The notes below the pieces were generated by a model. That model was given only the letters and a program-made list of their open reading frames with translations, was not told the origin of the DNA and searched no databases. The translations under genes were made by a program, and so were the position numbers. Of a stretch of 64,000 nucleotides of DNA, positions 29,852 to 37,959 are shown in pieces (position 1 is the stretch's first letter; every line of letters begins with the position of its first letter). Source of the stretch: Saccharopolyspora spinosa NRRL 18395 (lineage in GTDB: Bacteria > Actinomycetota > Actinomycetes > Mycobacteriales > Pseudonocardiaceae); assembly GCF_000194155.1 (NCBI RefSeq), contig NZ_GL877881.1, forward strand, positions 41,110-105,109, given 5' to 3'.

Positions 29852-30304
29852 ATGAACGGTGACGGCAAGGGCGTGCACTGGGCGGCGAGCCGTGAGCCGC
29901 ACCCGGCTCGCGACGCGGCACTGGCGTCGATGAGCGCGGTGACGCGCGGTGCCAAGGACGAGTGGGTGGCGCTATTCGCGCCGGACGGCGTCGTGGAAGA
30001 CCCGGTCGGCCCGTCGCTCTTCGACCCCGAAGGCCGGGGCCACCACGGCCACGACGGCATCGCCGCCTTCTGGGACCTGGCGATAGCCCAGGCCGACCGC
30101 ATCGAGTTCCACATCCACGACTCGTTCACCGCCGGCCGCGAAGTCGCCAACGTCGGCCGGATCACGACGTTCCTCCCGGACGGCAACGCGATGGACGCCG
30201 AAGGGGTCTTCGTCTACCGCGTGGACGAAGCCGGCCTGATCCGCTCGATGCGCGCCTTCTGGGAATTCGACCGGGCAATGGCCACCCTGCGCCCGGCCCG
30301 ATGA
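29852..30304 (+). CDS. NTF2-like ketosteroid isomerase family protein
   Basis: A 150-residue cone-shaped alpha+beta (NTF2/SnoaL) protein. Segments such as FAPDGVVEDPVGPSLFDPEG, the HGHDGIAAFWD helix and FVYRVDEAGLIRSMRAFW match steroid delta-isomerase-like proteins in which Asp residues shuttle a proton. Its location in the steroid region makes a 3-ketosteroid isomerase role plausible. I cannot confirm the catalytic Tyr/Asp pair by eye. ATG 29852 follows CAGGAGGACAGGAC. Confidence 0.75.
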   Translation: MNGDGKGVHWAASREPHPARDAALASMSAVTRGAKDEWVALFAPDGVVEDPVGPSLFDPEGRGHHGHDGIAAFWDLAIAQADRIEFHIHDSFTAGREVANVGRITTFLPDGNAMDAEGVFVYRVDEAGLIRSMRAFWEFDRAMATLRPAR

Positions 30305-30375
30305 TCCCTTCGAGCAGAAGACCACCCGAGATCCCAGTTGCTCGCTCACGGGCGCTCGCTCGCTCCGTCCCCGCC

Positions 30376-30419
30376 CGCGATTCCATTAAAATCGGAGGTC
30401 CGATTTCAATGGAATCGCG
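30376..30419. terminator. Long inverted repeat between convergent genes
   Basis: Two 21-base arms (30376-30396 and 30399-30419) pair with a single mismatch around a 2-base centre. They share GATTTCAATGGAA with the element at 39731. The element lies between the isomerase-like gene (ends 30304) and cyp125 (ends 30454), so a bidirectional terminator is likely. It may also be a dispersed palindromic repeat. Confidence 0.75.
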
Positions 30420-30453
30420 CGACATCGCACCGGATCGGGCGTACTTCCGCCGA

Positions 30454-31680
30454 TCAGGTGTACTGAACCTGGACTTCCTTGATGCCGTTGAGCCAGCCGG
30501 AGCGGAGGCGGCGAGGTTCGCCGATCCGCGTGATGTCCGGCATGTGGTTGGCGATCGCGTTGAAGATCAGGTCGATCTCCAGGCGGGCCAGGTTCGCGCC
30601 GAGGCAGTAGTGCGCGCCGGTGCCGCCGAACCCGACGTGCGGGTTCGGGTCGCGGGTGATGTCGAAGCGCTCCGGCTCGTCGAAGACCTCGGGGTCGAAG
30701 TTTGCGGAGCTGTAGAACATGCCGACCCGCTGGCCCCGCTTGATCTCGACGCCGCCGAGTTCGACGTCCTCCGTCGCGGTGCGCTGGAAAGCCACCACCG
30801 GGGTCGCCCACCGGACGATCTCGTCCGCCGTCGTCGCCGGGCGCTGCTCCTTGTAGAGCTCCCACTGCTCCGGGTTGTCCAGGAACGCGAGCATTCCGTG
30901 GGTGATGGCGTTGCGGGTGGTCTCGTTGCCCGCCACCGCCAGCAGGATCACGAAGAACCCGAACTCGTCCGCGGTCAGCGCGTTGCCGTCGATGTCGGCC
31001 TGGACCAGCTTGGTCACGATGTCGTCCATCGGGCAGCCGCGGCGCTCCTCGGCCATGTTGGTGAAGTAGCCGAGCATCTCGGCGGCGGCGACCTCCGGCT
31101 GGACGCCGTACTCCGGGTCGTCGTAGCCGATCATCTGGTTCGACCAGTCGAAGATCTCCTTGCGGTGCTCTTGCGGGAGCCCGAGCAGTTCCGCGATGGC
31201 CTGCAGCGGGAGCTCGCAGGCCACGTCGGTGACGAAGTCGCCGCTGCCGCGCTCGCGGGCCTCGGTGGCGATCCGCTGCGCACGGTCCCGCAGCGCCGAT
31301 TCCAGGCTGTTGATGGCCCGCGGGGTGAAGCCGCGCTGCACGATCTTGCGCAGCTTGGTGTGCTGCGGCGGGTCGATGTTGAGCATGATGAAGCGCTGCA
31401 GCTCGATCTGCTCGCGGGTCATGCTCTCGTTGAACCGGATGACGGCGGTGTTCTCCCAGCTGGAGAACACGTCGCTGCGCCGGGATACCTCTTTGACGTC
31501 GGCGTGCCGGCTGATCACCCAGTAGCCGCCGTCGTCGAACCCGCTCCGACGGTCGGGCTGCCGGTTCCACCACACCGGCGCGGTGCGGCGCAGTTCGGCG
31601 AACTCGGCCAGCGGCAGCCGTTCGGCGAGCAGGTCGGGATCGGTGAAGTCGAAGCCCTCCGGAATGCGCGGTGCGACCAC
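30454..31680 (-). CDS. cyp125: Cytochrome P450 CYP125 (steroid C26/C27 hydroxylase)
   Basis: A 408-residue soluble P450. I-helix AVAGNETTRNAITHG, K-helix ExxR in DEIVRWATPV, and the heme-binding loop VGFGGTGAHYCLGANLAR with Cys359. The N-terminus PRIPEGFDFTDPDLLAERLP and the FSSWENTAVIRF segment closely follow CYP125A1, which oxidises the terminal methyl of the cholesterol side chain to the carboxylate used by FadD19. GTG 31680 follows GGAGG. It is divergent from the fadA5 relic across KstR boxes, as in Rv3545c/Rv3546. All key residues are present. Confidence 0.95.
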   Translation of the reverse strand: MVAPRIPEGFDFTDPDLLAERLPLAEFAELRRTAPVWWNRQPDRRSGFDDGGYWVISRHADVKEVSRRSDVFSSWENTAVIRFNESMTREQIELQRFIMLNIDPPQHTKLRKIVQRGFTPRAINSLESALRDRAQRIATEARERGSGDFVTDVACELPLQAIAELLGLPQEHRKEIFDWSNQMIGYDDPEYGVQPEVAAAEMLGYFTNMAEERRGCPMDDIVTKLVQADIDGNALTADEFGFFVILLAVAGNETTRNAITHGMLAFLDNPEQWELYKEQRPATTADEIVRWATPVVAFQRTATEDVELGGVEIKRGQRVGMFYSSANFDPEVFDEPERFDITRDPNPHVGFGGTGAHYCLGANLARLEIDLIFNAIANHMPDITRIGEPRRLRSGWLNGIKEVQVQYT

Positions 31681-31719
31681 GGCAACCTCCTACAGCGACG
31701 CGTTATCCGACCGGATAAA

Positions 31720-31733
31720 TGGAACGAGTTCTA
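31720..31733. promoter_or_regulatory. KstR operator upstream of cyp125
   Basis: TGGAACGAGTTCTA matches TnnAACnnGTTnnA at all fixed positions, 40 bases from the cyp125 start. A weaker candidate (first base A for T) is at 31797-31810. Confidence 0.82.
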
Positions 31734-31841
31734 AGCAAGAGAACCACACTTCCAAGGTTCAGTAAACCCCTGTAACTATCGTTGAATCGAGTGAAAAGCA
31801 ACATGTTTGATCAAATTTGATTGGCACGCCTGTTTGCGAGT

Positions 31842-31855
31842 CAGAACATGTTCTA
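31842..31855. promoter_or_regulatory. KstR-type operator upstream of fadA5 relic
   Basis: CAGAACATGTTCTA contains the perfect palindrome AGAACATGTTCT and fits the KstR consensus except for the first base. It lies 33 bases before the fadA5 GTG. Confidence 0.72.
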
Positions 31856-31887
31856 CTTTCGGTTCGGCCTATCAGGAGAAGGTCCAG

Positions 31888-33022
31888 GTGGGCAATCCGG
31901 TGATCGTGGGAACGGTCCGCACCCCGATCGGCAAGCACTGCGGCCGGCTTGCGGGACTGCACGCCGCCGAGATCCTCGGCGCGGCGCAACGCGGCCTGCT
32001 CGACCGCGCGGGCATCCGCGCCGCCGAGGTCAACCCGCTGATCGGCGGTTGCGTGACCCAAGCCGGCGAGCAATCGAACAACCTCGTACGCACGGCGTGG
32101 CTGCACTACGGCCTGCGCCACCAGGTCGGGTGCACCACCGTAGACGCGCATTGCGGATCGGCGCAGCAGGCCACGCACCTCATCGCGGGCCTGATCGCCG
32201 CGGACGCGGTGCGGGTGGGCATCTCCTGCGGTGTCGAGGCAATGAGCCGCGTGCCGCTGCGCAGCAACCTCGGCGCGGGCGTGGGCATGCCGCGACAGGA
32301 GTCGTGGGACATCGACCTGCCGAACCAGTACGAGCCCGCCGACCGCATCGCCGCGCGTCGCGGGATCAGCCGCGTCGACCTGGACGCCTTCGGGCTGCGC
32401 TCCCAGGACCGCGCAGGCGGCGTGGCGCGGGGGCCGCTTCGACGGCGAGATCGTCCCGGTCCACGTCCCCGATGCCGATCCGGTGACCCGCGACGAGGGC
32501 CTGCGGGAGCCCAGCATGCAGGAGCTTGGTGGCCTGAAACCCGTTCTGGAGAACGGGATGCACACCGCCGGGACGTCGTCGCAGATCTCCGACGGCACGG
32601 CGGCCATGCTGCTGGCCGACGCCGACCGGGCCGCCGAACTCGGCCAGCGCCCCGCGCCCGGACCATCGCGCAGTGCCTTGGCCGACGGCGAACCGTACTA
32701 CCACCTGGACGGCCCGGTGCAGGCCATGCAGCGGATTCTGGAGCTCAGCGGGATGAAGCTCGGGGACATCGACCTCTTCGAAGTCAACGAGGCGTTCGCC
32801 TCGGTGGTGCTGTCGTGGGCCGCGGTGCACGAACCCGACCCGGACCGGGTCAACGTCAACGGCGGCGCGATAGTGCTGGGCCACCCGGTGGACAACACAG
32901 GAGCCCGCCTGATCACCACCGCCCTGCACGAGCTGGAACGCCGCGACGCGACGACGGCCCTGACCACGATGTGCGTGGGAGGAGCGCTGGCCACGGGCAC
33001 GATCATCGAACGCCTCCGCTGA
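31888..33022 (+). pseudogene. fadA5: Steroid thiolase FadA5, frameshifted
   Basis: GTG 31888 after AGGAGAAGG opens NPVIVGTVRTPIGKHCGRLA. The active-site region VDAHCGSAQQATHLIAGLIA keeps its Cys. Near 32410 the frame changes: the second frame gives GRFDGEIVPVHVPDADPVTR then EPSMQELGGLKPVLENGMHT. A paired shift disturbs the region at 32645-32685. The C-terminal motifs NEAFASVVLSWA and TMCVGGALATG are present, but GHPVGxTG reads GHPVDNTG. FadA5 performs the thiolysis step of cholesterol side-chain beta-oxidation. Divergent pairing with cyp125 supports the identity. Confidence 0.85.
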
Positions 33023-33035
33023 ACGCACCGTGACC

Positions 33036-33073
33036 CGTGCGCACTTTCAGGCGCTATGGGAACCGTTTTGGAA
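33036..33073. repeat. Post-gene repeat motif, copy 2
   Basis: CGTGCGCACTTTCAGGCGCT and following bases resemble 25491-25530. Both copies start within 20 bases of the stop of a steroid-regulon gene on the plus strand. Confidence 0.5.
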
Positions 33074-33086
33074 TGCGCTGGTAGAA

Positions 33087-33200
33087 GCGAACGGACCGTT
33101 CATGCCACCTACCGACCCAAACAGGCCGTTCGCCCCACACCAACAACTTTCACCACAACACCGGTGGATCCGGGCCTATTGACGCAAACAGGCCGTTCGC
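33087..33200. repeat. Short palindromic/direct repeats in 308-base gap
   Basis: The gap between the fadA5 and hsaB relics contains GCGAACGGACCGTTC (33087-33101), whose exact reverse complement occurs at 13631-13645. It also has two identical copies of AAACAGGCCGTTCGC (33119-33133 and 33186-33200). No gene is visible in 33023-33330. Confidence 0.7.
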
Positions 33201-33330
33201 TCCACGCCGGTTGGCGGTGCGGAACCGGACCGCTCCCGCTGGGGCTGCTAGCGGAACCTCCAGGCAGAAGGAAATCCCAAACAGTCCCTGCAGCGCCCAG
33301 AAGTACTTGCGGGCCCTGATCAGCCGGCGG

Positions 33331-33966
33331 TTACAGCCAATCGTCCGGGTGGATCGTGGTGAGAAAGGCGTCCAAGTCCGTTGGCGGGGATTCCGGCGTC
33401 GGGCTGAGACCGGCGTAGGTGCCCCGGTAGAAGAGCAGCGGGGCGGCCGCCGTAGTTTCGCCCAGGGATTGGACCCGACCGATGGCGATGTAGTGGTCGC
33501 CTGCTTCGTGCACCGCCAAGACGTTGCAGTCGATCCAGGTCAGAGCTCCGTCGAGGTGGGTGCACCGGGCGGGACGATGCCAGCGGACGGGACCGGATGC
33601 CAGCGGACGGGACCGGGTGCCAGCGGACGCCGGCGAACTTGTCGTCGCCGTTTCGGCCGAACACCGTGCTGACGGGCTGCTGTGACTTCGCGAGGACGTT
33701 GGCGCAACCGCCCCGTGCGCTCCAGTACCGGCCAGGCCCGGGACGTTCAGGACGGACAGAACAGCACCAGAGGCAGGTCCAGGGACGGTGCCGCGAACGA
33801 CTGGCAGGCGAAGCCCACCGGCCGCTCGCCCTCCAACCCCGTCACGACCGTCACCCCGGTGCAGAAGGTGCCCGAGCACCCGCCGGAACTCCGCCGGCTC
33901 GGGGGTGAGGGGCACCCGCGTCACGGCAACTCGGGCACGGGTGCCTTTCACCTGGTCTCCGGTCAT
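33331..33966 (-). pseudogene. hsaB: HsaB flavin reductase, frameshifted
   Basis: The start ATG 33966 overlaps the hsaC stop (ATGA). Reading: PEPAEFRRVLGHLL, then shifts; FGRNGDDKFAGVRWHPVPS is in a second frame near 33610-33665; the C-terminal part LTWIDCNVLAVHEAGDHYIA and TTAAAPLLFYRGTYAGLSP is in the first frame to a stop at 33331. HsaB supplies reduced flavin to HsaA, which hydroxylates the opened steroid A ring. Several frame changes and a short internal repeat (CCAGCGGACGGGACCGG near 33580-33620) make a working protein unlikely. Confidence 0.8.
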
Positions 33967-34154
33967 GAGCTCGCGGCGACGCTGAAGTCGTGGCCCCACA
34001 GGCTGACTGCTGTGCTCTCGCGGGCGATCCAGTCCTCGTCGTCGACCTGCCTGCCGTCGCAGCCGAACTCGACGTCGAAGCCGCCGGGCGTCTTCGCCGA
34101 CGGCATCGTCCTGGCCTGCCAATCCCTCCCGGTCACCGACGAAATCCACATCAC
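33963..34154 (-). pseudogene. hsaC: HsaC extradiol dioxygenase, C-terminal fragment
   Basis: About 60 residues remain. Readable are MPSAKTPGGFDVEFGCDGRQ and STAVSLWGHDFSVA, the last part of HsaC, the iron-dependent meta-cleavage dioxygenase of steroid ring degradation. It directly precedes hsaB with a start/stop overlap, the order seen in mycobacteria. The N-terminal about 240 residues, with the iron ligands, are absent; sequence to the right belongs to other genes. Confidence 0.75.
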
Positions 34155-34248
34155 CTACGAATGATCCGGTCGGGCACGGGGGTGAAGGCCAACTTCGACC
34201 GGCTGCGCCAGCCGAAGGCGCCCATCCCCCGGAACATCCGCCGACGGA

Positions 34249-35616
34249 TCAGGGCGCCGGCGGGATGTTGTGGTTGAGGCGAAAGAGATTCTTCGGGTCG
34301 CGGGTCGCCTTCAGGACCGCGAGGCGGTTGTAATCGGCGGGCTCGTAGGCCTCGCGGACTTTAGCGGTGTTGGCGCTGCCGCCCGCGAGGAAGTTGAGGT
34401 TGCGACCGCCGGTCGACCAGGGGGACATCTCGCGCAGGACACGGCTCTGGAGCTCGCGGGCCGCGTCGACCGTCGCGTCGTCGACCTTCGAATTGACGCC
34501 GAAGACGTACGGCGCGTCCCGGTGTCCAACGCAATTGTCGGCTGGCCGGGACACCGCTCCGCCGAGGTGGCGGACCTCCACCACGCACCGTTGCGGAGCG
34601 TCCGGGCCGACCAGGTCGAGGAGAGTCTTGATCGCCAAGTCGTCGAAGTCGCGCAGCATGGAGTTGTCCGTGACGTACGGCATCGGGCGGACCGGGTCGT
34701 TGCAGATCGAATCCACCTCCCGGTACGGCATCTCGCGCACCGAGTCGATCAGCGTCGGCCCGACCGCGCGCAGCGGCTCGACCAACTGCTCCCCGGCCGC
34801 CGGGTCGCCGGCGTAAGCGATGCGCACGTGCACCACGTGGCGACCGCGCAGCGGCTCCGGCAGGGCCGGGGTGTCCGGGAACGGCACCAGGGCGACCGAT
34901 GACGTCATCTCGTCGGGCAGGTCGCGGGTCCACACCTGCCAGGCCCGCAGCAAATCCCCGATCAGGTGCGCGTCGAAGTACAGCGCCCCGCCGTAGAGGT
35001 GCGACACCGGCATCAGGTCGACCTCCATGCCGGTCACCACCCCGAAGTTGCCGCCCGCCCCGCGCAGCGCCCAGAACAGCTCGGGATCAGATTCGGCGGT
35101 GACGCGACGCAACTGCCCATCGGCGGTGACGACCTCGATGCTCCGCACGTGGTCGGCGGCGTAGCCGTAGCGCCGCGAGAGGTGCCCGAGGCCGCCGCCG
35201 AGGGTGTAGGACACGGCTCCGACGTGCGGCGCACCACCAGACAGCGGCGCCAACCCGAACTCCGCCGCGGCCTCGACAACCTGACCCCACCGCACGCCCG
35301 CGGCGAACCACGCGGCGCGCCGCTCGGCGTCGATCCGGACCTCCGACATGCGGCCGGTCGTGATCAGCACTCCGCCCTTGACCTCAGCCGCGACACCGTG
35401 ACCGGTGCTCAGCACCGCGATCGGGAGGTCGCGCGCCGCCGCGAACCCGATCGCGGCTTTCACGTCGTCCCCGTCAACCGCGGCCACCACGACCTGCGGT
35501 CGGCGTTGGCCGAAGGTCTGGAACCCAGAGCGTTCGGTGTCGTAGTCGGCATCGCCCGGCAGGAGCACCGGTCCTTGCACGAGGTCGGTCAGTGCGGCGA
35601 ATTCGTTCGGAGCCAT
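34249..35616 (-). CDS. FAD-binding oxidoreductase (BBE/6-hydroxynicotine oxidase-like)
   Basis: A 455-residue PCMH/VAO-fold flavoprotein. FAD-binding signatures: AVLSTGHGVAAEVKGGVLIT (about residues 67-86), GVRWGQVVEAA and SGGAPHVGAVSYTLGGGLGH (about 125-144), then RGAGGNFGVVT. The C-terminal berberine-bridge segment NLFRLNHNIPP closes it. The His in GHG may carry 8-alpha-histidyl FAD; I see no cysteine for bicovalent attachment. The substrate is unknown. It is divergent from a WYL regulator, with a palindromic operator between, which suggests control by that regulator. Confidence 0.9.
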   Translation of the reverse strand: MAPNEFAALTDLVQGPVLLPGDADYDTERSGFQTFGQRRPQVVVAAVDGDDVKAAIGFAAARDLPIAVLSTGHGVAAEVKGGVLITTGRMSEVRIDAERRAAWFAAGVRWGQVVEAAAEFGLAPLSGGAPHVGAVSYTLGGGLGHLSRRYGYAADHVRSIEVVTADGQLRRVTAESDPELFWALRGAGGNFGVVTGMEVDLMPVSHLYGGALYFDAHLIGDLLRAWQVWTRDLPDEMTSSVALVPFPDTPALPEPLRGRHVVHVRIAYAGDPAAGEQLVEPLRAVGPTLIDSVREMPYREVDSICNDPVRPMPYVTDNSMLRDFDDLAIKTLLDLVGPDAPQRCVVEVRHLGGAVSRPADNCVGHRDAPYVFGVNSKVDDATVDAARELQSRVLREMSPWSTGGRNLNFLAGGSANTAKVREAYEPADYNRLAVLKATRDPKNLFRLNHNIPPAP

Positions 35617-35635
35617 GCCGAGAACGCTAACTCGC

Positions 35636-35660
35636 CTTGAGGACAGATCTTGTCCTCAAG
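35636..35660. promoter_or_regulatory. Palindromic operator between FAD oxidase and WYL regulator
   Basis: Perfect 10-bp arms CTTGAGGACA and TGTCCTCAAG flank GATCT in the 63-base divergent spacer, 20 bases from each start. It is the obvious binding site for the dimeric regulator at 35680 and would control both genes. Confidence 0.82.
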
Positions 35661-35679
35661 GTGTGGGATTCTGGAGAAC

Positions 35680-36654
35680 ATGACGACGACGCTCCCCGCT
35701 CGGTTGCTCCGCTTGTTGTCGCTGTTGCAGGGTCGGCGGGAGTGGTCCGGGGCCGAACTCGCGGACCGGCTGGAGGTCACCGGCCGCACCGTGCGCCGCG
35801 ACATCGACCGGCTCCGCGAACTCGGCTATCCCGTCGAAAGCACCACCGGCACCGCGGGCGGATACCGGCTGGCCTCGGGCAAGAACCTGCCGCCGCTGCT
35901 GCTTGACGACGACGAAGCGGTCGCGGTGGCGGCCGGGCTGCTCACCGCAGCCAGCGGAAGCGTGACCGGCATCGAGGAGAGCTCGATCCGCGCGCTGGCC
36001 AAGCTGGAGCGGGTGCTCCCGGCCCGGCTGCGCGGCCGGGTGAGCGCCGTCGCGGGCGCAACGGTGCCCGTGCCGGTGCGCGAGGGACCGCGGGTCGACG
36101 CCGGGACTCTGGCGGTCGTCGCGGCGGCTTGCCGGGACCACGAGATTCTGTCCTTCGACTACGAAAAGCGGGGCGGCGCAACGGAATCCCGCCGCGTCGA
36201 ACCGCACAGCATGATCGCGGTGCGCGGCCTGTGGTACTTGATCGCCTTCGACCCCGAACGCGACGACTGGCGCACCTTTCGGGTCGACCGCCTGGACCAG
36301 CCGCTGGCCACCGGTCGCCGCTTCGACCCGCGACCGCTACCGGCCGAAAGCCCCGCCGACTACCTGCGCCGCTCGATCATCGACGCGCCCTACCAATACG
36401 CCGCTCGGGTCACGGTGCAGGCCTCCGCGGCAACCGTGCGTGAGCACCTGCACCCGTTGCTGCCGAGCAGGGTCACCACGATCGACGACGGCAGCTGCAC
36501 CGTCCAGCTCGGCGAGGACACGCTGCCCGCGATCACCCGCCGCGTGCTCGACCTCGCGGTCCTGGACGCCGACTTCAGCATCGACGCCCCGGACGACCTG
36601 CGCGATCACCTGCGATCCCGACTCCGGGGATTACTCGACGCCCTGAACGGTTAA
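35680..36654 (+). CDS. HTH/WYL-domain transcriptional regulator (DeoR/YafY type)
   Basis: 324 residues. N-terminal winged helix (ARLLRLLSLLQGRREWSGAE, then LADRLEVTGRTVRRDIDRLR at about 25-44), a helical linker, a WYL domain centred on GLWYLIAFDPERDDWRTFRV (about 190-209) and a C-terminal WCX domain. WYL regulators bind ligands or nucleic acid and act as repressors or activators. ATG 35680 follows CTGGAGAAC; an earlier ATG (35650) lies inside the operator palindrome and is less likely. Confidence 0.9.
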   Translation: MTTTLPARLLRLLSLLQGRREWSGAELADRLEVTGRTVRRDIDRLRELGYPVESTTGTAGGYRLASGKNLPPLLLDDDEAVAVAAGLLTAASGSVTGIEESSIRALAKLERVLPARLRGRVSAVAGATVPVPVREGPRVDAGTLAVVAAACRDHEILSFDYEKRGGATESRRVEPHSMIAVRGLWYLIAFDPERDDWRTFRVDRLDQPLATGRRFDPRPLPAESPADYLRRSIIDAPYQYAARVTVQASAATVREHLHPLLPSRVTTIDDGSCTVQLGEDTLPAITRRVLDLAVLDADFSIDAPDDLRDHLRSRLRGLLDALNG

Positions 36655-36809
36655 ACCGGGGTCGAGCGCATCCGGGAGAACCGCAACGCCACTGCCCGTG
36701 ACCACTCCGCGTGCCCGAATTTCCCCCGGGAAGCCGACCGTCTGCACCTTTTCTTCGACGCGATCTCGGCCGACGTGAACTCCTAGAGTACGAAGAGCGG
36801 GAGCGAACC

Positions 36810-36986
36810 ATGAGTGTCGGCGTGTTCCGGGCCAAGTCAGCGCAATTCGGCGGCCAGGTCACGCTCCGACTCAGACCCCCGCACATCACCAGAATGGACG
36901 AATGTCCGCAAGGCGGCTGCCACGCCCCGGTGCCGAGGCAGGGCGGTGGCGGCCGCATCTGCATCAAGTGCGGCGCGTCCTGCTGA
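36810..36986 (+). CDS. Putative 58-residue cysteine-rich protein
   Basis: From ATG 36810 (GGGAG upstream) the frame ends MDECPQGGCHAPVPRQGGGG followed by RICIKCGASC. The two cysteine pairs (CPQGGC and CIKCGASC) could form a zinc ribbon. It overlaps the edge of the decayed ltp2 on the other strand, so it may be chance. I do not recognise a family. Confidence 0.3.
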   Translation: MSVGVFRAKSAQFGGQVTLRLRPPHITRMDECPQGGCHAPVPRQGGGGRICIKCGASC

Positions 36987-36989
36987 CAC

Positions 36990-37806
36990 CGCATCGTGGC
37001 CCTCTCCGGCAACGCGGCCAGGTCTTCCCGGTAGTAGCTGGTCATGGTGAACTGGTCGGCGCCGCTGCCCTGGGCCGCCGCCACCACGGCCGGCGAGTGC
37101 CGCAGGTCCGCGGCCCGGTCCCGGCTCGTCACCACGATCGCCACCCCGCCGTCGCTTTCCTGGCAGCAGTCCAGCAACCGCAGCGGCTCGGTGACCCAGC
37201 GCGACGCCTGGTGATCGGCCAGGGTGGTCGGCCGCTGGTAGAACCAGGCGTTGGGACTGGTCGCGGCGCACTTTCGGTCGGCCACCGCGACGCGGCCGAA
37301 GTCTTCGCTGGTCGCGCCGTAGGTGTGCAGGTAGCGGCGGGCGAACATCGCGACCTGCGTGCCGGGCGTGGCCACCGACCGGGTAGGACCAGCTGTTGTC
37401 CAGCCCCGCCGAGGTCGGCGTGCCTGCTGCCGCCGCCTGCACCTGCCCGAACCGGCGCCCGGACCGCTCGTTGAACGCCCGCTAGCAGACCACGACGTCG
37501 GCCGTGCCGGTGGCGACAGCCATGTGGCGGTCTGCTGCACAGTCGCGCAGGCCGCGCCGTCGCCGTAGTGGATGCGGCTGAAGAAGGTCAGCTCGGGATG
37601 CCCAGTTCCCTGACGACGGCGGTTTCGGTGTTGTTGTCCATGTTGAAGGTCACCAGACCATCCACATCGGACGGTTCCAGCCCGGCGTCCGCGAGGGCGG
37701 CCCGAACGGCCTCGGCGGCCAGTTGCGGTTCGCTGCGCCCGGATCCCTTGAAGAACTCCGTCGCACCGATCCCGACGATCGCCGCGCTGCCCGAAATCGT
37801 GCTCAC
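36990..37806 (-). pseudogene. ltp2: Steroid retro-aldolase Ltp2, degraded and truncated
   Basis: GTG 37806 (upstream GGAGG) opens ISGSAAIVGIGATEFFKGSG, then VDGLVTFNMDNNTETAV. After frame changes near 37590, 37490 and 37380, further parts are readable: RAFNERSGRRFGQVQ, VAMFARRYLHTYGATSEDFG, EPLRLLDCCQESDGG and FTMTSYYREDLAALPE. The last about 110 residues are gone and an in-frame TAG interrupts the middle. Ltp2 with ChsH2-DUF35 cleaves the last three carbons of the cholesterol side chain. Confidence 0.82.
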
Positions 37807-37959
37807 CGCGCGACCTCCGGCAACGCCGCCCGAACCGTGCCGCTGACGTGCTACGAAGGTCGGCGATACCTCGATGCGCTCCTCCGGCAGCGCATCGCCG
37901 ATGGTCAGCTCGGCGAGCGACCGCGTCCGAGCCAGCGCCACCGGTATTCCGTCACTCAT
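37807..37959 (-). pseudogene. chsH1: ChsH1 MaoC-like hydratase, N-terminal fragment
   Basis: ATG 37959 overlaps the chsH2 stop. It reads LAELTIGDALPEERIEVSPT, the start of a MaoC hotdog hydratase, then runs straight into the ltp2 upstream region. The hotdog helix with the catalytic Asp/His (DFQDVHHD in Rv3541c) and the rest of the domain are absent, deleted together with the chsH1-ltp2 spacer. Confidence 0.65.
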
